Source: Streptomyces erythrochromogenes (GTDB lineage Bacteria > Actinomycetota > Actinomycetes > Streptomycetales > Streptomycetaceae). From it: 64,000 nucleotides of DNA. Of this stretch, positions 16,857 to 25,908 are shown one piece after another (within the stretch, counting starts at the first letter, position 1; each line of letters opens with the position of its first letter). Below the pieces are notes generated by a model that worked only from the letters and a program-made list of their open reading frames with translations, was not told the origin of the DNA and did no database searches. The position numbers were made by a program, and so were the translations under genes. Where the stretch lies: NCBI RefSeq assembly GCF_036170895.1, contig NZ_CP108036.1:4529501-4593500 (forward strand), read 5' to 3'.

Positions 16857-17534
16857 TCAGACGCCCTCGATCTGGGTCGGCTGCTGGAGGTCGTCCGCGT
16901 GCTCACCCGTCACCAGGTAGACCACGCGCTTGGCCACCGACACCGCGTGGTCCGCGAAGCGCTCGTAGTAGCGGCCGAGCAGCGTCACGTCCACCGCCGT
17001 CTCGATGCCGTGCTTCCAGCGGTCGTCCATCAGGTGCTGGAACAGCGTCCGGTGCAACTGGTCCATCTCGTCGTCGTCCTGCTCCAGCTGGAGCGCCAGG
17101 TCGACGTCCTTCGTGATGATGACCTCGGCCGCCTTGGCCATCAGGCGCTGCGCGAGCTGCCCCATCTCCAGGATCGTGGCGTGCAGGTCCCGCGGGACGG
17201 CGCGGTCCGGGAAGCGCAGCCGGGCGAGCTTGGCGACGTGCTGGGCCAGGTCGCCGCTGCGCTCCAGGTCGGCGCTCATCCGCAGCGAGGTCACGACGAT
17301 CCGCAGGTCGGTGGCGACGGGCTGCTGGCGGGCCAGCAGCGCGATGGCGCGGGCCTCCAGGTCGTGCTGCAGGTCGTCGACCTTCTGGTCGGCGGCGATG
17401 ACGCTCTCGGCGAGCTTGAGGTCGGCATCGAGCATGGACGTCGTGGCCCGCCCGATCGCGGAACCGACGAGCCGGGCCATCTCGACCAGGCCTTCTCCGA
17501 TCGAGTCCAGTTCCTCGTGGTACGCGTCGCGCAT
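16857..17534 (-). CDS. phoU: phosphate signalling protein PhoU
   Basis: A 225-residue all-helical protein made of two PhoU repeats. The signature helices appear as RIVVTSLRMSADLERSGDLA in the first half and YYERFADHAVSVAKRVVYLV in the second, with the E/D-xxx-D metal-cluster motifs. PhoU damps the Pho response by acting with the phosphate transporter and the sensor kinase. It is divergent from phoR-phoP with PHO-box-like repeats between, as in S. coelicolor (SCO4228-4230). GAGAGAGGGA precedes the ATG. Confidence 0.96.
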   Translation of the reverse strand: MRDAYHEELDSIGEGLVEMARLVGSAIGRATTSMLDADLKLAESVIAADQKVDDLQHDLEARAIALLARQQPVATDLRIVVTSLRMSADLERSGDLAQHVAKLARLRFPDRAVPRDLHATILEMGQLAQRLMAKAAEVIITKDVDLALQLEQDDDEMDQLHRTLFQHLMDDRWKHGIETAVDVTLLGRYYERFADHAVSVAKRVVYLVTGEHADDLQQPTQIEGV

Positions 17535-17649
17535 GTCTCGTGTCCCTCTCTCGACCTACTACTGCGGTGATGCCCGGGGCGGGCCGGGGCGGCCTTCTGC
17601 CCCACGTTGACACGGTGGGCCGCAAACGCGTCCGACTCCGGCACCACAA

Positions 17650-17678
17650 GTGAATCAACCCCGTCGCCAGGGTGAACT
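17650..17678 (-). promoter_or_regulatory. PHO box (PhoP-binding direct repeats)
   Basis: On the minus strand this reads GTTCACCCTGG, an 11-nt spacer unit, then ATTCACTTGTG. These fit the 11-nt direct repeat units bound by Streptomyces PhoP. It lies in the phoU/phoR divergent region, where autoregulation by PhoP is known in S. coelicolor. Confidence 0.7.
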
Positions 17679-17738
17679 CTGGGCGACGACTGTTCGAGGT
17701 GCCACCCGAACGGCTGTGGAAGTGTCGTCGCGCCTGCT

Positions 17739-17744
17739 TAACCT
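17739..17744 (+). promoter_or_regulatory. leaderless-type -10 element of phoR
   Basis: TAACCT, 6 nt before ATG 17751, with no ribosome site between. Confidence 0.6.
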
Positions 17745-17750
17745 GGATCC

Positions 17751-18950
17751 ATGGACGTGAACGCGGCGGTCGCCGCAGCTGCAGCGATCGCCGGTCTTTG
17801 CACCGGCGTCATCGCGATGCTGGCGTTCCGCTGGAGCGAGCGCGACCAGGCCCGCCCCACCCGGAGCTCCATGCGCCCCGACATCAACGCGGTGCTGCCG
17901 CCCGGCGTGGACACCGTCCTGTCCGTGCTCCGCTCCTCCGCCGTGGTCCTCGACGAGGGCGACGCCGTCGTCAAGGCCTCGTCCGCCGCCTACGCCCTCG
18001 GGCTCGTACGCGGCGGCAAGCTGGCCGTGGAGCCCATGCTCCACATGGCCCGCGACACCCGCCGGGACGGGGAGATACGCCAGGTCGAGCTGGACCTGCC
18101 CCGCCGCGGTACGGGCCGGGGCGAGGCCCTCGCGGTCTCGGCGCGCGTCGCCCCGCTCGGCTCCCGCCTGGTGCTCCTCCTGGTCGAGGACCTCACCGAG
18201 GCCCGCCGCATCGAGGCCGTGCGCCGTGACTTCGTGGCCAACGTGTCCCACGAGCTGAAGACCCCGGTCGGGGCGATCTCCCTGCTGTCCGAGGCCGTCA
18301 TGGACGCCGCGGACGACCCCGAGGCGGTCAGCCGCTTCGCCGGCCGCATGCAGATCGAGTCGACCCGGCTGATCAACCTCGTGCAGGAGCTCATCGACCT
18401 CTCCCGGGTACAGAACGACGACCCGCTGGAGGACGCCGAGCCCGTCCGCGTGGACACGCTGGTCGCCGAGGCCATCGACCGCTGCCGGCACACGGCGTCC
18501 TCCAAGCAGATCACCATGGCCGCGGGCGGCACCGCCGACCTGCGCGTCTGGGGCAACCGCGGGCAGCTCGCCGCAGCCCTCGGAAATCTGGTCGAGAACG
18601 CCGTCAACTACAGTCCCGCCCGTACCCGCGTCGGCATAGCCGGGCGCCGGGTCGCGGCGCCCGGGGGAGACCTGATCGAGATCGCCGTGACCGACCAGGG
18701 CATCGGCATCCCGGAGAAGGACCGCGAGCGCATCTTCGAGCGCTTCTACCGCGTGGACCCGGCCCGCTCCCGCGCCACGGGAGGCACCGGCCTCGGCCTT
18801 GCGATCGTGAAGCACGTGGCGGCCTCGCACGGCGGGGAGGTGTCGGTGTGGAGTTCGGAGGGCCAGGGCTCCACTTTCACCCTGCGGCTCCCCGAAGCGG
18901 CCGCGTCGTCCCCGGCGGCCGCCCCCCGCACCCACCCGACCCCAGCCTGA
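17751..18950 (+). CDS. phoR: phosphate-responsive sensor histidine kinase PhoR (SenX3-like)
   Basis: A 399-residue membrane sensor kinase. One N-terminal membrane segment (residues about 5-25) is followed by a PAS-like domain. The H-box VSHELKTPVGAISLL contains the phosphorylated His at about residue 168, and the ATPase part has NLVENAVNYS, DQGIGIPEKDRERIFERFYR and GGTGLGLAIVKH. It phosphorylates PhoP when phosphate is scarce. The protein has a single clear membrane segment, like M. tuberculosis SenX3. phoP follows after 41 nt. TAACCT 6 nt before ATG suggests a leaderless message. Confidence 0.95.
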   Translation: MDVNAAVAAAAAIAGLCTGVIAMLAFRWSERDQARPTRSSMRPDINAVLPPGVDTVLSVLRSSAVVLDEGDAVVKASSAAYALGLVRGGKLAVEPMLHMARDTRRDGEIRQVELDLPRRGTGRGEALAVSARVAPLGSRLVLLLVEDLTEARRIEAVRRDFVANVSHELKTPVGAISLLSEAVMDAADDPEAVSRFAGRMQIESTRLINLVQELIDLSRVQNDDPLEDAEPVRVDTLVAEAIDRCRHTASSKQITMAAGGTADLRVWGNRGQLAAALGNLVENAVNYSPARTRVGIAGRRVAAPGGDLIEIAVTDQGIGIPEKDRERIFERFYRVDPARSRATGGTGLGLAIVKHVAASHGGEVSVWSSEGQGSTFTLRLPEAAASSPAAAPRTHPTPA

Positions 18951-18991
18951 ACCAGAACCGCTCCAGCCATCCCTGCCCCGGAGGTCCTTCC

Positions 18992-19672
18992 GTGACCCGA
19001 GTGCTCGTCGTCGAGGATGAGGAATCCTTCAGCGACGCCCTGTCCTACATGCTCCGCAAGGAGGGCTTCGAGGTCGCCATCGCGGCGACCGGCCCCGACG
19101 GGCTCGACGAGTTCGAGCGCAACGGCGCCGACCTCGTCCTCCTCGACCTGATGCTCCCCGGCCTGCCCGGCACCGAGGTCTGCCGGCAGCTGCGCGGCCG
19201 CTCGAACGTGCCCGTGATCATGGTGACCGCCAAGGACAGCGAGATCGACAAGGTCGTCGGGCTGGAGATAGGAGCGGACGACTACGTCACCAAGCCCTTC
19301 TCCTCGCGGGAGCTGGTCGCCCGCATCCGCGCGGTCCTGCGCCGCCGCGGCGAGCCGGAGGAGGTCACCCCGGCGGCCCTGGAGGCGGGCCCCGTACGGA
19401 TGGACGTCGACCGCCACGTGGTCACCGTCGCCGGCGGCAAGGTGGACCTCCCGCTGAAGGAGTTCGACCTGCTGGAGATGCTGCTGCGCAACGCGGGCCG
19501 CGTGCTGACCCGCATGCAGCTGATCGACCGGGTCTGGGGCGCCGACTACGTCGGCGACACCAAGACCCTCGACGTCCACGTCAAGCGCCTGCGTGCCAAG
19601 ATCGAGCCCGACCCGGGCGCGCCGCGCTACCTGGTCACGGTCCGCGGCCTGGGCTACAAGTTCGAGCCGTAA
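18992..19672 (+). CDS. phoP: response regulator PhoP
   Basis: A 226-residue OmpR-family regulator. The receiver has the acidic pair VVEDEES, the phospho-Asp in LVLLDLMLPG and the Lys in DDYVTKPFSSREL. The winged-helix DNA-binding domain ends in GDTKTLDVHVKRLRAKIEPD. It activates phosphate-starvation genes and represses much nitrogen and antibiotic metabolism by binding PHO boxes. GTG 18992 follows GGAGGTCC. The last 71 coding bases plus 9 nt of the trailer are repeated 125 nt downstream. Confidence 0.96.
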   Translation: MTRVLVVEDEESFSDALSYMLRKEGFEVAIAATGPDGLDEFERNGADLVLLDLMLPGLPGTEVCRQLRGRSNVPVIMVTAKDSEIDKVVGLEIGADDYVTKPFSSRELVARIRAVLRRRGEPEEVTPAALEAGPVRMDVDRHVVTVAGGKVDLPLKEFDLLEMLLRNAGRVLTRMQLIDRVWGADYVGDTKTLDVHVKRLRAKIEPDPGAPRYLVTVRGLGYKFEP

Positions 19673-19806
19673 ACCGGGACCGGCGTGCCCCTCGGCCGTC
19701 GTGCGAGGGGCGCACGCGGGAGGGGTTCGAGCCCGACCCGGGCGCGCCGCGCTACCTGGTCACGGTCCGCGGCCTGGGATACAAGTTCGAGCCGTAAACC
19801 GGGACC
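19602..19806. repeat. 80-bp direct duplication of the phoP 3' end
   Basis: Bases 19602-19681 (end of phoP, stop codon and trailer) recur at 19727-19806 with a single difference, C19654 versus A19779, which is a synonymous GGC/GGA change in the original frame. The second copy keeps the stop codon but has no start, so it is a dead remnant. The 45 nt between the copies contain an imperfect hairpin that may be the original phoP terminator. Confidence 0.95.
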
Positions 19807-19809
19807 CGC

Positions 19810-19855
19810 ACGGGAAGGGCCCCCGTCCGCTGGTGCGGACGGGGGCCCTTCCCGT
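19810..19855. terminator. bidirectional terminator between phoP and the DUF461 lipoprotein gene
   Basis: A perfect 21-bp stem beginning ACGGGAAGGGCCCCCG with a 4-nt loop, between convergent genes. Confidence 0.9.
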
Positions 19856-19877
19856 ATGCGTACGTGTACGGCGTGCG

Positions 19878-20555
19878 TCAGTGGCCCGCGGCGTGCGAGG
19901 CGGAGCCCGACGGCGCCGCGCCCGCGGCGCCCGAGGGGGAACCGGACGGGCTGCCCGAGGCCGCACCGGCCGGGGAGCCGGACGGGGAGCCCGACGGCGT
20001 GCCCGAGGGGCTGCCGGACGGGCTGCCGACCGGGGCCGGGGCCGCGGACGGGCCGAAGCCCGCGTACATGCCGGCCGCCGGGACCACGAAGGCCTGGAGC
20101 TCGACGCCGCCCGTGCTGCTCAGCTGGAAGACGACCTTCTGCACGTCGCCGTTCTTGGCGGCCTCGGAGCCGTTCTCGATCACGGCGGAGGCGTTGTCCT
20201 TGCCGCCGAGCACCACGGAGCCGCCGGCCGGCACGGTGATCTTGCCGGCGCCTCCGGCCGGCTTCAGCACGACCTTGCCCTTGCCATCCGCAAGAGTGAT
20301 GCCGTCAAGCGTCTGTGCCTTGGTGCCGTTGTTGAAGACGGTCGCCGAGACGACGGCCGGGCCCTTCTTGTCCTTCTCGCCCTGGGTGATCACCAGAGCG
20401 TTCTGGATCTCGATGTCGCCCTTGGTGGCGGCGGCATTGTCCGGCTTGATCTGGAGAGTCTGCGCGTCGTTGCCCGCACCGCATGCGGCCAGCGAGGCGA
20501 TCGAGAACACGACGGCAGTGGCGGCGAGGGCGCCGCGTCGAAGGCTGCGGCTCAC
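19878..20555 (-). CDS. DUF461 (PCuAC-like) lipoprotein with Gly/Ser/Pro tail
   Basis: A 225-residue exported lipoprotein. The signal peptide ends in a lipobox, SLAAC, with the lipidated Cys near residue 25. A cupredoxin-like beta domain of about 130 residues follows, resembling the DUF461/PCuAC copper-chaperone family. The last 55 residues are repeats of GSPSG type, probably disordered. The His/Met copper ligands typical of true PCuAC proteins are not obvious, so copper binding is doubtful. It is convergent with phoP. Function unknown. Confidence 0.75.
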   Translation of the reverse strand: MSRSLRRGALAATAVVFSIASLAACGAGNDAQTLQIKPDNAAATKGDIEIQNALVITQGEKDKKGPAVVSATVFNNGTKAQTLDGITLADGKGKVVLKPAGGAGKITVPAGGSVVLGGKDNASAVIENGSEAAKNGDVQKVVFQLSSTGGVELQAFVVPAAGMYAGFGPSAAPAPVGSPSGSPSGTPSGSPSGSPAGAASGSPSGSPSGAAGAAPSGSASHAAGH

Positions 20556-21182
20556 GGCGGCGGCAACTCCTTGGACGAACGGAACGGAAGGGTGGGCTCT
20601 CCCGGCAACCGCTGGGAGGTACCCCCGGAGAGGCCGAGGTAAAGCCGCTCTAAGGGTGTGTCAGCGCGCTTAGGTTACCGAGCCGCCGCCCCGCCCCCGC
20701 ACCCGACCCTCCGCAGGGCGGCCGCCGCCCTGGGGGTGGTCCCCGATCTTGCATTCCGCCCGGCGTTCGCCTTGCCGTTCCCCTCGCCGATCATGTGGCG
20801 CTCGCATATCGTGCGACCGCCGTCCGTTGATCAATTCCGGGATTCCCCCGAACGCCACTCGGTGATCAATTCCGGATTGGGCCGGAACCGGCTCCCGTAC
20901 GGGTGCTCGCCAGCCGAACGGAGCAGTTGGGTTTCGCGACTCTCAACCCGGCAAAACGGGACGTACGTCACACTGGTGGGGGTGTGGAGCGGGTGTAGCG
21001 TGGCCCTTTCGCCCGGTCCGCGCAGCGCCCCCGACCTGCGAATACCCCCTTCCGGAAGCCTTCCGCAGCACGTTCCTGTTGCTGTTGTCAAGCCCCGAGA
21101 TGTGCCCTGACCTGCGAAAACGCCATTCATAACAGTCAGTTCTCGTGTTACCCTGGATAGCCACGGAAGGGGTACCTGTCAC
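20556..21182. promoter_or_regulatory. divergent control region between the DUF461 gene and carD
   Basis: A 627-base region with no gene. It holds two direct copies of TGATCAATTCCGG (20828-20840 and 20863-20875) 35 bp apart, and a TTAGGTTACC segment at about 20670. A candidate carD -10 region, TACCCT at 21149-21154, is followed by GGAAGGGG before the ATG. The long region suggests multiple promoters, but I cannot assign them. Confidence 0.5.
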
Positions 21183-21665
21183 ATGACGTTCAAGGTTGGC
21201 GACACCGTGGTCTATCCCCATCACGGGGCCGCGCTGATCGAGGCCATTGAGACTCGCCAGATCAAAGGCGTGGACAAGACCTACTTGGTGCTCAAGGTCG
21301 CCCAGGGCGACCTGACGGTTCGTGTGCCTGCGGACAATGCGGAGTTCGTCGGCGTTCGCGACGTAGTCGGCCAGGACGGGCTGGACCGGGTCTTCGAGGT
21401 GCTTCGTGCACCGTATGCAGAAGAGCCGACGAACTGGTCCCGGCGCTACAAGGCAAATCTGGAGAAGCTCGCTTCTGGCGATGTCATCAAGGTCGCCGAA
21501 GTGGTGCGTGACCTGTGGCGTCGTGAGCGCGAGCGCGGGCTCTCCGCGGGCGAGAAGCGCATGCTCGCGAAGGCGCGCCAGATCCTGGTCAGCGAGCTCG
21601 CGCTCGCTGAGAACACGAACGAGGACAAGGCCGAGGCCCTCCTCGACGAGGTTCTCGCGTCCTGA
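21183..21665 (+). CDS. carD: CarD-family RNA polymerase-binding regulator
   Basis: A 160-residue global regulator. The N-terminal Tudor-like RNAP-interaction domain ([19 protein letters not shown]) binds the beta subunit, and the helical C-terminal domain ([20 protein letters not shown]) contacts the upstream fork of the -10 element. CarD stabilises the open complex, especially at rRNA promoters. The order carD-ispD-ispF-cysS is widespread in actinobacteria. A 294-bp gap with its own repeats separates it from ispD. Confidence 0.95.
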   Translation: MTFKVGDTVVYPHHGAALIEAIETRQIKGVDKTYLVLKVAQGDLTVRVPADNAEFVGVRDVVGQDGLDRVFEVLRAPYAEEPTNWSRRYKANLEKLASGDVIKVAEVVRDLWRRERERGLSAGEKRMLAKARQILVSELALAENTNEDKAEALLDEVLAS

Positions 21666-21927
21666 CGCGAGGCCCCGTGCACGGTGTGCACAGCTTGCCG
21701 CGGTGCCCGATGACAAGGTCTCTCCTCCACGAGAGGCCTGTTGCCGGGCGCTGCGGCATGTCTGTATCCGTACCTCTTGCGTACTCGTACCCGTCATCGT
21801 GAACCGTACTCGTACTTCTCACTGGCGTGCCGGGTCCGGGCAGCCTGCTCGACCGGTCGTCACGGAAGGGGCGAGGGCGTCGCACCCGGCACCCTTCAGG
21901 CCATACCCATGTCGGCCGAAGTCACAA

Positions 21928-21952
21928 ACCTGGCTCGGAAACCTGGCTCGGA
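21928..21952 (+). repeat. tandem 13-bp repeat overlapping the ispD ribosome site
   Basis: ACCTGGCTCGGA occurs at 21928-21939 and again at 21941-21952, just before the ispD ATG at 21960. The second copy supplies the CGGAG that serves as ribosome-binding sequence. Confidence 0.8.
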
Positions 21953-21959
21953 GCTACTG

Positions 21960-22706
21960 ATGTCTGATGTAACGCGCCCCCGCCGCACCGCCGCGGTGAT
22001 CCCGGCCGCGGGCCGCGGAGTACGCCTCGGCCCCGGTGCCCCCAAGGCGCTGCGGGCCCTCGGCGGCACCCCGATGCTCGTGCACGCCGTCCGCGCGATG
22101 GCCCGCTCCCGTGCGGTGTCCGTCGTGGTGGTCGTCGCCCCGGCCGCCGAAGCGGCAGAGGTGCGCCTCCTGCTGGGCGAGCACGCGCTGCCCGAGCGGA
22201 CCGAGGTCCTCGTCGTCCCGGGCGGGGAGACCCGCCAGGAGTCCGTACGGGCCGGCCTGGACGCGCTGCCGCAGGACGTCACTTCCGTACTCATCCACGA
22301 CGCGGCCCGCCCGCTCGTCCCGGTGGACACCGTGGACGCCGTCGTCGAGGCGGTGCGCGACGGCGCCCGCGCCGTGGTGCCCGCGCTCCCGCTGGCCGAC
22401 ACCGTCAAGGAGGTCGAGCCCGGCAAGCCGGGCGAGCCCGAGCCGGTCGTCGCCACGCCCGATCGGGCCCGCCTGCGCGCCGTGCAGACCCCGCAGGGCT
22501 TCGACCTCGCCACGCTCCTGGAGGCGCACGCCGCGATCGCCGTCGCCGGCGAGGGCGCCACCGACGACGCCGGCATGGTGGAGCGCCTCGGCGTCCCCGT
22601 CGTGGTGATCCCGGGACACGAAGAGGCCTTCAAGGTCACCCGACCGCTCGACCTGGTCCTCGCAGAGGCCGTACTCGCCCGCAGGAGGGCCAACGATGGG
22701 TTCTAG
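21960..22706 (+). CDS. ispD: 2-C-methyl-D-erythritol 4-phosphate cytidylyltransferase IspD
   Basis: A 248-residue nucleotidyltransferase of the MEP isoprenoid pathway, coupling CTP to methylerythritol phosphate. The CTP-binding loop is [19 protein letters not shown], and IHDAARPLV and the C-terminal [17 protein letters not shown] are family signatures. ATG 21960 is chosen because it aligns with the conserved N-terminus; an in-frame ATG at 21909 would add 17 residues lying over the tandem repeat. It overlaps ispF by 11 nt. Confidence 0.95.
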   Translation: MSDVTRPRRTAAVIPAAGRGVRLGPGAPKALRALGGTPMLVHAVRAMARSRAVSVVVVVAPAAEAAEVRLLLGEHALPERTEVLVVPGGETRQESVRAGLDALPQDVTSVLIHDAARPLVPVDTVDAVVEAVRDGARAVVPALPLADTVKEVEPGKPGEPEPVVATPDRARLRAVQTPQGFDLATLLEAHAAIAVAGEGATDDAGMVERLGVPVVVIPGHEEAFKVTRPLDLVLAEAVLARRRANDGF

Positions 22707-23199
22707 CTTCGACGCCGCGCTGATCCCGCTCGTCGGGATCGGCACCGACGTGCACGCCTTCGAGACCGGCCGCGAACTGTGGTGCGCCGGCCTGCTCTGG
22801 GAGGGGGAGGACGGTCTCGCCGGGCACTCCGACGGCGACGTCGCCGCGCACGCCGCCTGCGACGCCCTCTTCTCGGCCGCCGGAGTCGGCGACCTCGGCG
22901 CGCACTTCGGCACCTCCCGCCCCGAGTGGTCCGGCGCCGCCGGTGTCACCCTGCTGGCGGAGGCCGCCCGGATCGTGCGCGTGGAGGGCTTCGAGATCGG
23001 CAACATCGCCATCCAGGTGATCGGCGTACGCCCGAAGATCGGCAAGCGGCGCGAAGAGGCACAGAAGGCGCTCGCGGCCGCCGCGGGCGCCCCCGTCTCC
23101 GTATCGGGCACCACCACCGACGGACTGGGCCTCACCGGCCGGGCCGAGGGCCTCGCCGCCATCGCCACCGCCCTCGTGTACCGGACGAACCGGGCCTGA
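22696..23199 (+). CDS. ispF: 2-C-methyl-D-erythritol 2,4-cyclodiphosphate synthase IspF
   Basis: A 167-residue trimeric zinc enzyme forming the cyclodiphosphate of the MEP pathway. The metal ligands are in IGTDVHAF and [16 protein letters not shown]; the C-terminal [19 protein letters not shown] is the family signature. It starts inside ispD with GGAGGG upstream, so the consecutive pathway steps are translationally coupled. Confidence 0.96.
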   Translation: MGSSFDAALIPLVGIGTDVHAFETGRELWCAGLLWEGEDGLAGHSDGDVAAHAACDALFSAAGVGDLGAHFGTSRPEWSGAAGVTLLAEAARIVRVEGFEIGNIAIQVIGVRPKIGKRREEAQKALAAAAGAPVSVSGTTTDGLGLTGRAEGLAAIATALVYRTNRA

Positions 23200-23279
23200 A
23201 CGCCCGCGGAGACGGCACATCTTCGGCAACAAAGCGGCCCCGCGCCCCCAAAGGTCGCGGGGCACTGCTACAGGCGCAC

Positions 23280-23285
23280 TACCCT
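23280..23285 (+). promoter_or_regulatory. leaderless-type -10 element of cysS
   Basis: TACCCT, 7 nt before GTG 23293. It supports the GTG start. Confidence 0.6.
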
Positions 23286-23292
23286 GGATGCC

Positions 23293-24693
23293 GTGACTAT
23301 TCGCCTGTACGACACCAGCGCCCGGCAGATCCGCGACTTCATCCCGCTCGTTCCGGGCTGCGTCTCGATCTACCTCTGTGGCGCCACCGTGCAGGCGGCC
23401 CCGCACATCGGGCACATCAGGTCCTACCTGAACTTCGACGTCATGCGCCGCTGGTTCGCGTACCGCGGCTACGACGTCACCTTCATCCGCAACGTCACCG
23501 ACATCGACGACAAGATCATCACGAAGTCGGCCGAGCAGGGCCGCCCCTGGTGGTCCATCGGCTACGACAACGAGCAGGCCTTCAACAACGGGTACGACGC
23601 CCTCGGCTGCCTGCGGCCCACCTACGAGCCGCGCGCCACGGGCCACGTCCCCGAGATGATCGAGATGATGCGCGGCCTGATCGAGCGCGGCCACGCCTAC
23701 GAGGCCGACGGCAACGTCTACTTCGACGTGCGCTCGTTCCCCGGCTACCTGAGCCTGTCCAACCAGGAGCTCGACAACCTGCTCCAGCCCTCCGGCGAGG
23801 GCGAGACGGGCAAGCGCGACCCCCGCGACTTCGCCATGTGGAAGTCCGCCAAGCCGGGCGAGCCGTCCTGGGAGACCCCGTGGGGCCGCGGCCGTCCGGG
23901 CTGGCACCTCGAATGCTCCGCCATGGCCCACAAGTACCTCGGCGAGGCCTTCGACATCCACGGCGGCGGGCTCGACCTGATCTTCCCGCACCACGAGAAC
24001 GAGATCGCCCAGGCCAAGGCCTTCGGCGACGCGTTCGCGAACTACTGGGTCCACAACGCCTGGGTGACCATGTCCGGCGAGAAGATGTCCAAGTCCCTCG
24101 GGAACTCGGTCCTCGTCTCCGAGATGGTCAAGCAGTGGCGCCCGGTCGTCCTGCGCTACTACCTCGGCACCCCGCACTACCGGTCGATGATCGAGTACAG
24201 CGAGGAGGCGCTGCGCGAGGCCGAGTCGGCCTTCGCCCGCATCGAGGGCTTCATCCAGCGCGTGGTGGAGAAGGCCGGCGGCCCCGTCGAGGCCGCGAAG
24301 GAGGTCCCGCCCGCCTTCGCCGAGGCCATGGACGACGACCTCGGCGTGCCGCAGGCGCTCGCCATCGTCCACACCACCGTCCGCCAGGGCAACAGCGCGC
24401 TCGCCGCCGACGACAAGGACGGGGCCATCGCGCGCCTGTCCGAGGTGCGGGCCATGCTGGGCGTCCTCGGTCTGGACCCGCTCGACCCGCACTGGGCCGG
24501 CGAGGCCGACCGCGGCGAGGACCTCCACGGAGCCGTCGACACCCTCGTACGCCTCGTCTTGGAGCAGCGCGAGTCCGCCCGCGCCCGCAAGGACTGGGCG
24601 ACCGCCGACGCCATCCGCGACCAGCTCCAGCAGTCCGGTCTGGTCATCGAGGACAGCCCGACGGGTCCGCGCTGGACGCTCGGCCCCCGCTGA
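23293..24693 (+). CDS. cysS: cysteinyl-tRNA synthetase
   Basis: A 466-residue class I aminoacyl-tRNA synthetase. It shows the zinc-site Cys in [18 protein letters not shown], which also holds the HIGH motif, the second zinc cluster WHLECSAMA with HHENE, and KMSKSLGN. The C-terminal helical anticodon-binding domain is complete ([15 protein letters not shown]). It charges tRNA-Cys. It is preceded by 93 nt with a TACCCT element 7 nt before GTG, so it probably has its own leaderless promoter besides read-through from ispDF. Confidence 0.96.
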   Translation: MTIRLYDTSARQIRDFIPLVPGCVSIYLCGATVQAAPHIGHIRSYLNFDVMRRWFAYRGYDVTFIRNVTDIDDKIITKSAEQGRPWWSIGYDNEQAFNNGYDALGCLRPTYEPRATGHVPEMIEMMRGLIERGHAYEADGNVYFDVRSFPGYLSLSNQELDNLLQPSGEGETGKRDPRDFAMWKSAKPGEPSWETPWGRGRPGWHLECSAMAHKYLGEAFDIHGGGLDLIFPHHENEIAQAKAFGDAFANYWVHNAWVTMSGEKMSKSLGNSVLVSEMVKQWRPVVLRYYLGTPHYRSMIEYSEEALREAESAFARIEGFIQRVVEKAGGPVEAAKEVPPAFAEAMDDDLGVPQALAIVHTTVRQGNSALAADDKDGAIARLSEVRAMLGVLGLDPLDPHWAGEADRGEDLHGAVDTLVRLVLEQRESARARKDWATADAIRDQLQQSGLVIEDSPTGPRWTLGPR

Positions 24694-24794
24694 GCCCCCG
24701 GCACCCGGAGCAGTCCGACTGTGCCGCCCGGCCTCCCGGGCGGCACACTCTTCATACGTACATATCGCAGCACCAACGAAAACAGGTAGAGGTC

Positions 24795-25766
24795 ATGGCC
24801 GGGAACAGCCAGCGCAGGAACCGCCGCACGTCCAACAAGAAGGGCGCCACGGTCGGCAGCGGTGGCCAGCGGCGCAAGGGCCTGGAAGGCAAGGGCCCCA
24901 CGCCCAAGGCCGAGGACCGCAAGAAGCACAAGGCGAACCGCATCGCCAACGCCATGGCCCGTCAGGCCGCCAAGCGCCGCCCGGCCCCCCGCCGCGGCGG
25001 CCCCAAGGGCACCAGCGAGATGGTCGTCGGCCGCAACCCGGTCTTCGAGGCGCTGCGCGACGGCGTCCCCGCCACCACCCTCTACGTGCAGCAGTTCATC
25101 GACAACGACGAGCGCGTCCGCGAGGCGCTCCAGCTCGCCAGCGAGCGCGGCAACATCAACCTGATGGAAGCCCCGCGCCCCGAGCTCGACCGCATGACCA
25201 ACGGGCTCAACCACCAGGGCCTCGTCCTCCAGGTCCCGCCGTACGAGTACGCGCACCCCGAGGACCTCACCGACGCCGCCTACGACAACGGCGAGGACCC
25301 GCTCATCGTCGCCCTCGACGGTGTCACCGACCCGCGCAACCTCGGCGCGATCGTCCGCTCCGTCTCCGCCTTCGGCGGCCACGGCGTGGTCATCCCCGAG
25401 CGCCGCGCCGCCGGCATGACCGCCGGTGCCTGGAAGACCTCGGCCGGCACCGCCGCCCGTACGCCGGTCTCCCGCGTCACCAACCTCACCCGCGCCCTGC
25501 AGGAGTACAAGAAGGCCGGCATCGCCATCGTCGGCCTCGCGGCCGAGGGCACGCACGAGGTGCAGGACCTGGAGGCGCTCGGCGGCCCGGTCGTCATCGT
25601 CGTCGGCTCCGAGGGCAAGGGCCTCGGCCGCCTCGTCGGCGAGAACTGCGACTACCTCGTGCGCATCCCGATGCCGGGCGGCGCCGAGTCCCTCAACGCC
25701 GGTGTGGCCGCGGGCGTCGTGCTGTACGAGGCGGCCCGCCGCCGTACCGCACAGCCCCGCACCTGA
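24795..25766 (+). CDS. rlmB: 23S rRNA (guanosine-2'-O-)-methyltransferase RlmB-like (SpoU family)
   Basis: A 323-residue SPOUT methyltransferase. The first 75 residues are strongly basic, as in other actinobacterial members. A substrate-binding L30-like domain ([15 protein letters not shown]) follows. The knotted catalytic domain has [30 protein letters not shown] and [15 protein letters not shown]. It should 2'-O-methylate a guanosine of 23S rRNA with SAM. GTAGAGGT precedes the ATG. It follows cysS by about 100 nt and is ended by the hairpin at 25812-25836. Confidence 0.92.
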   Translation: MAGNSQRRNRRTSNKKGATVGSGGQRRKGLEGKGPTPKAEDRKKHKANRIANAMARQAAKRRPAPRRGGPKGTSEMVVGRNPVFEALRDGVPATTLYVQQFIDNDERVREALQLASERGNINLMEAPRPELDRMTNGLNHQGLVLQVPPYEYAHPEDLTDAAYDNGEDPLIVALDGVTDPRNLGAIVRSVSAFGGHGVVIPERRAAGMTAGAWKTSAGTAARTPVSRVTNLTRALQEYKKAGIAIVGLAAEGTHEVQDLEALGGPVVIVVGSEGKGLGRLVGENCDYLVRIPMPGGAESLNAGVAAGVVLYEAARRRTAQPRT

Positions 25767-25811
25767 TCGCCTTGATCCACTTGGCTCACCGCATATGACC
25801 CGTGAGCGTGT

Positions 25812-25836
25812 CACCCCGCCCGTTTAGGGCGGGGTG
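25812..25836 (+). terminator. hairpin terminator
   Basis: CACCCCGCCC - GTTTA - GGGCGGGGTG, a perfect 10-bp stem after rlmB. Confidence 0.85.
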
Positions 25837-25908
25837 GCTTGATCTTGACGGGTCTCGGACAGATCCCTGATGTCAAGGCAGTGTCCTAAACACTGATCAC
25901 TCGGTTAG

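Noticed and set aside
20665..20680. TTAGGTTACC resembles half of the DmdR iron box (TTAGGTTAGGCTAACCTAA).
   Set aside because: Only one half-site is present and the second half does not match; the neighbouring genes are not typical iron genes.
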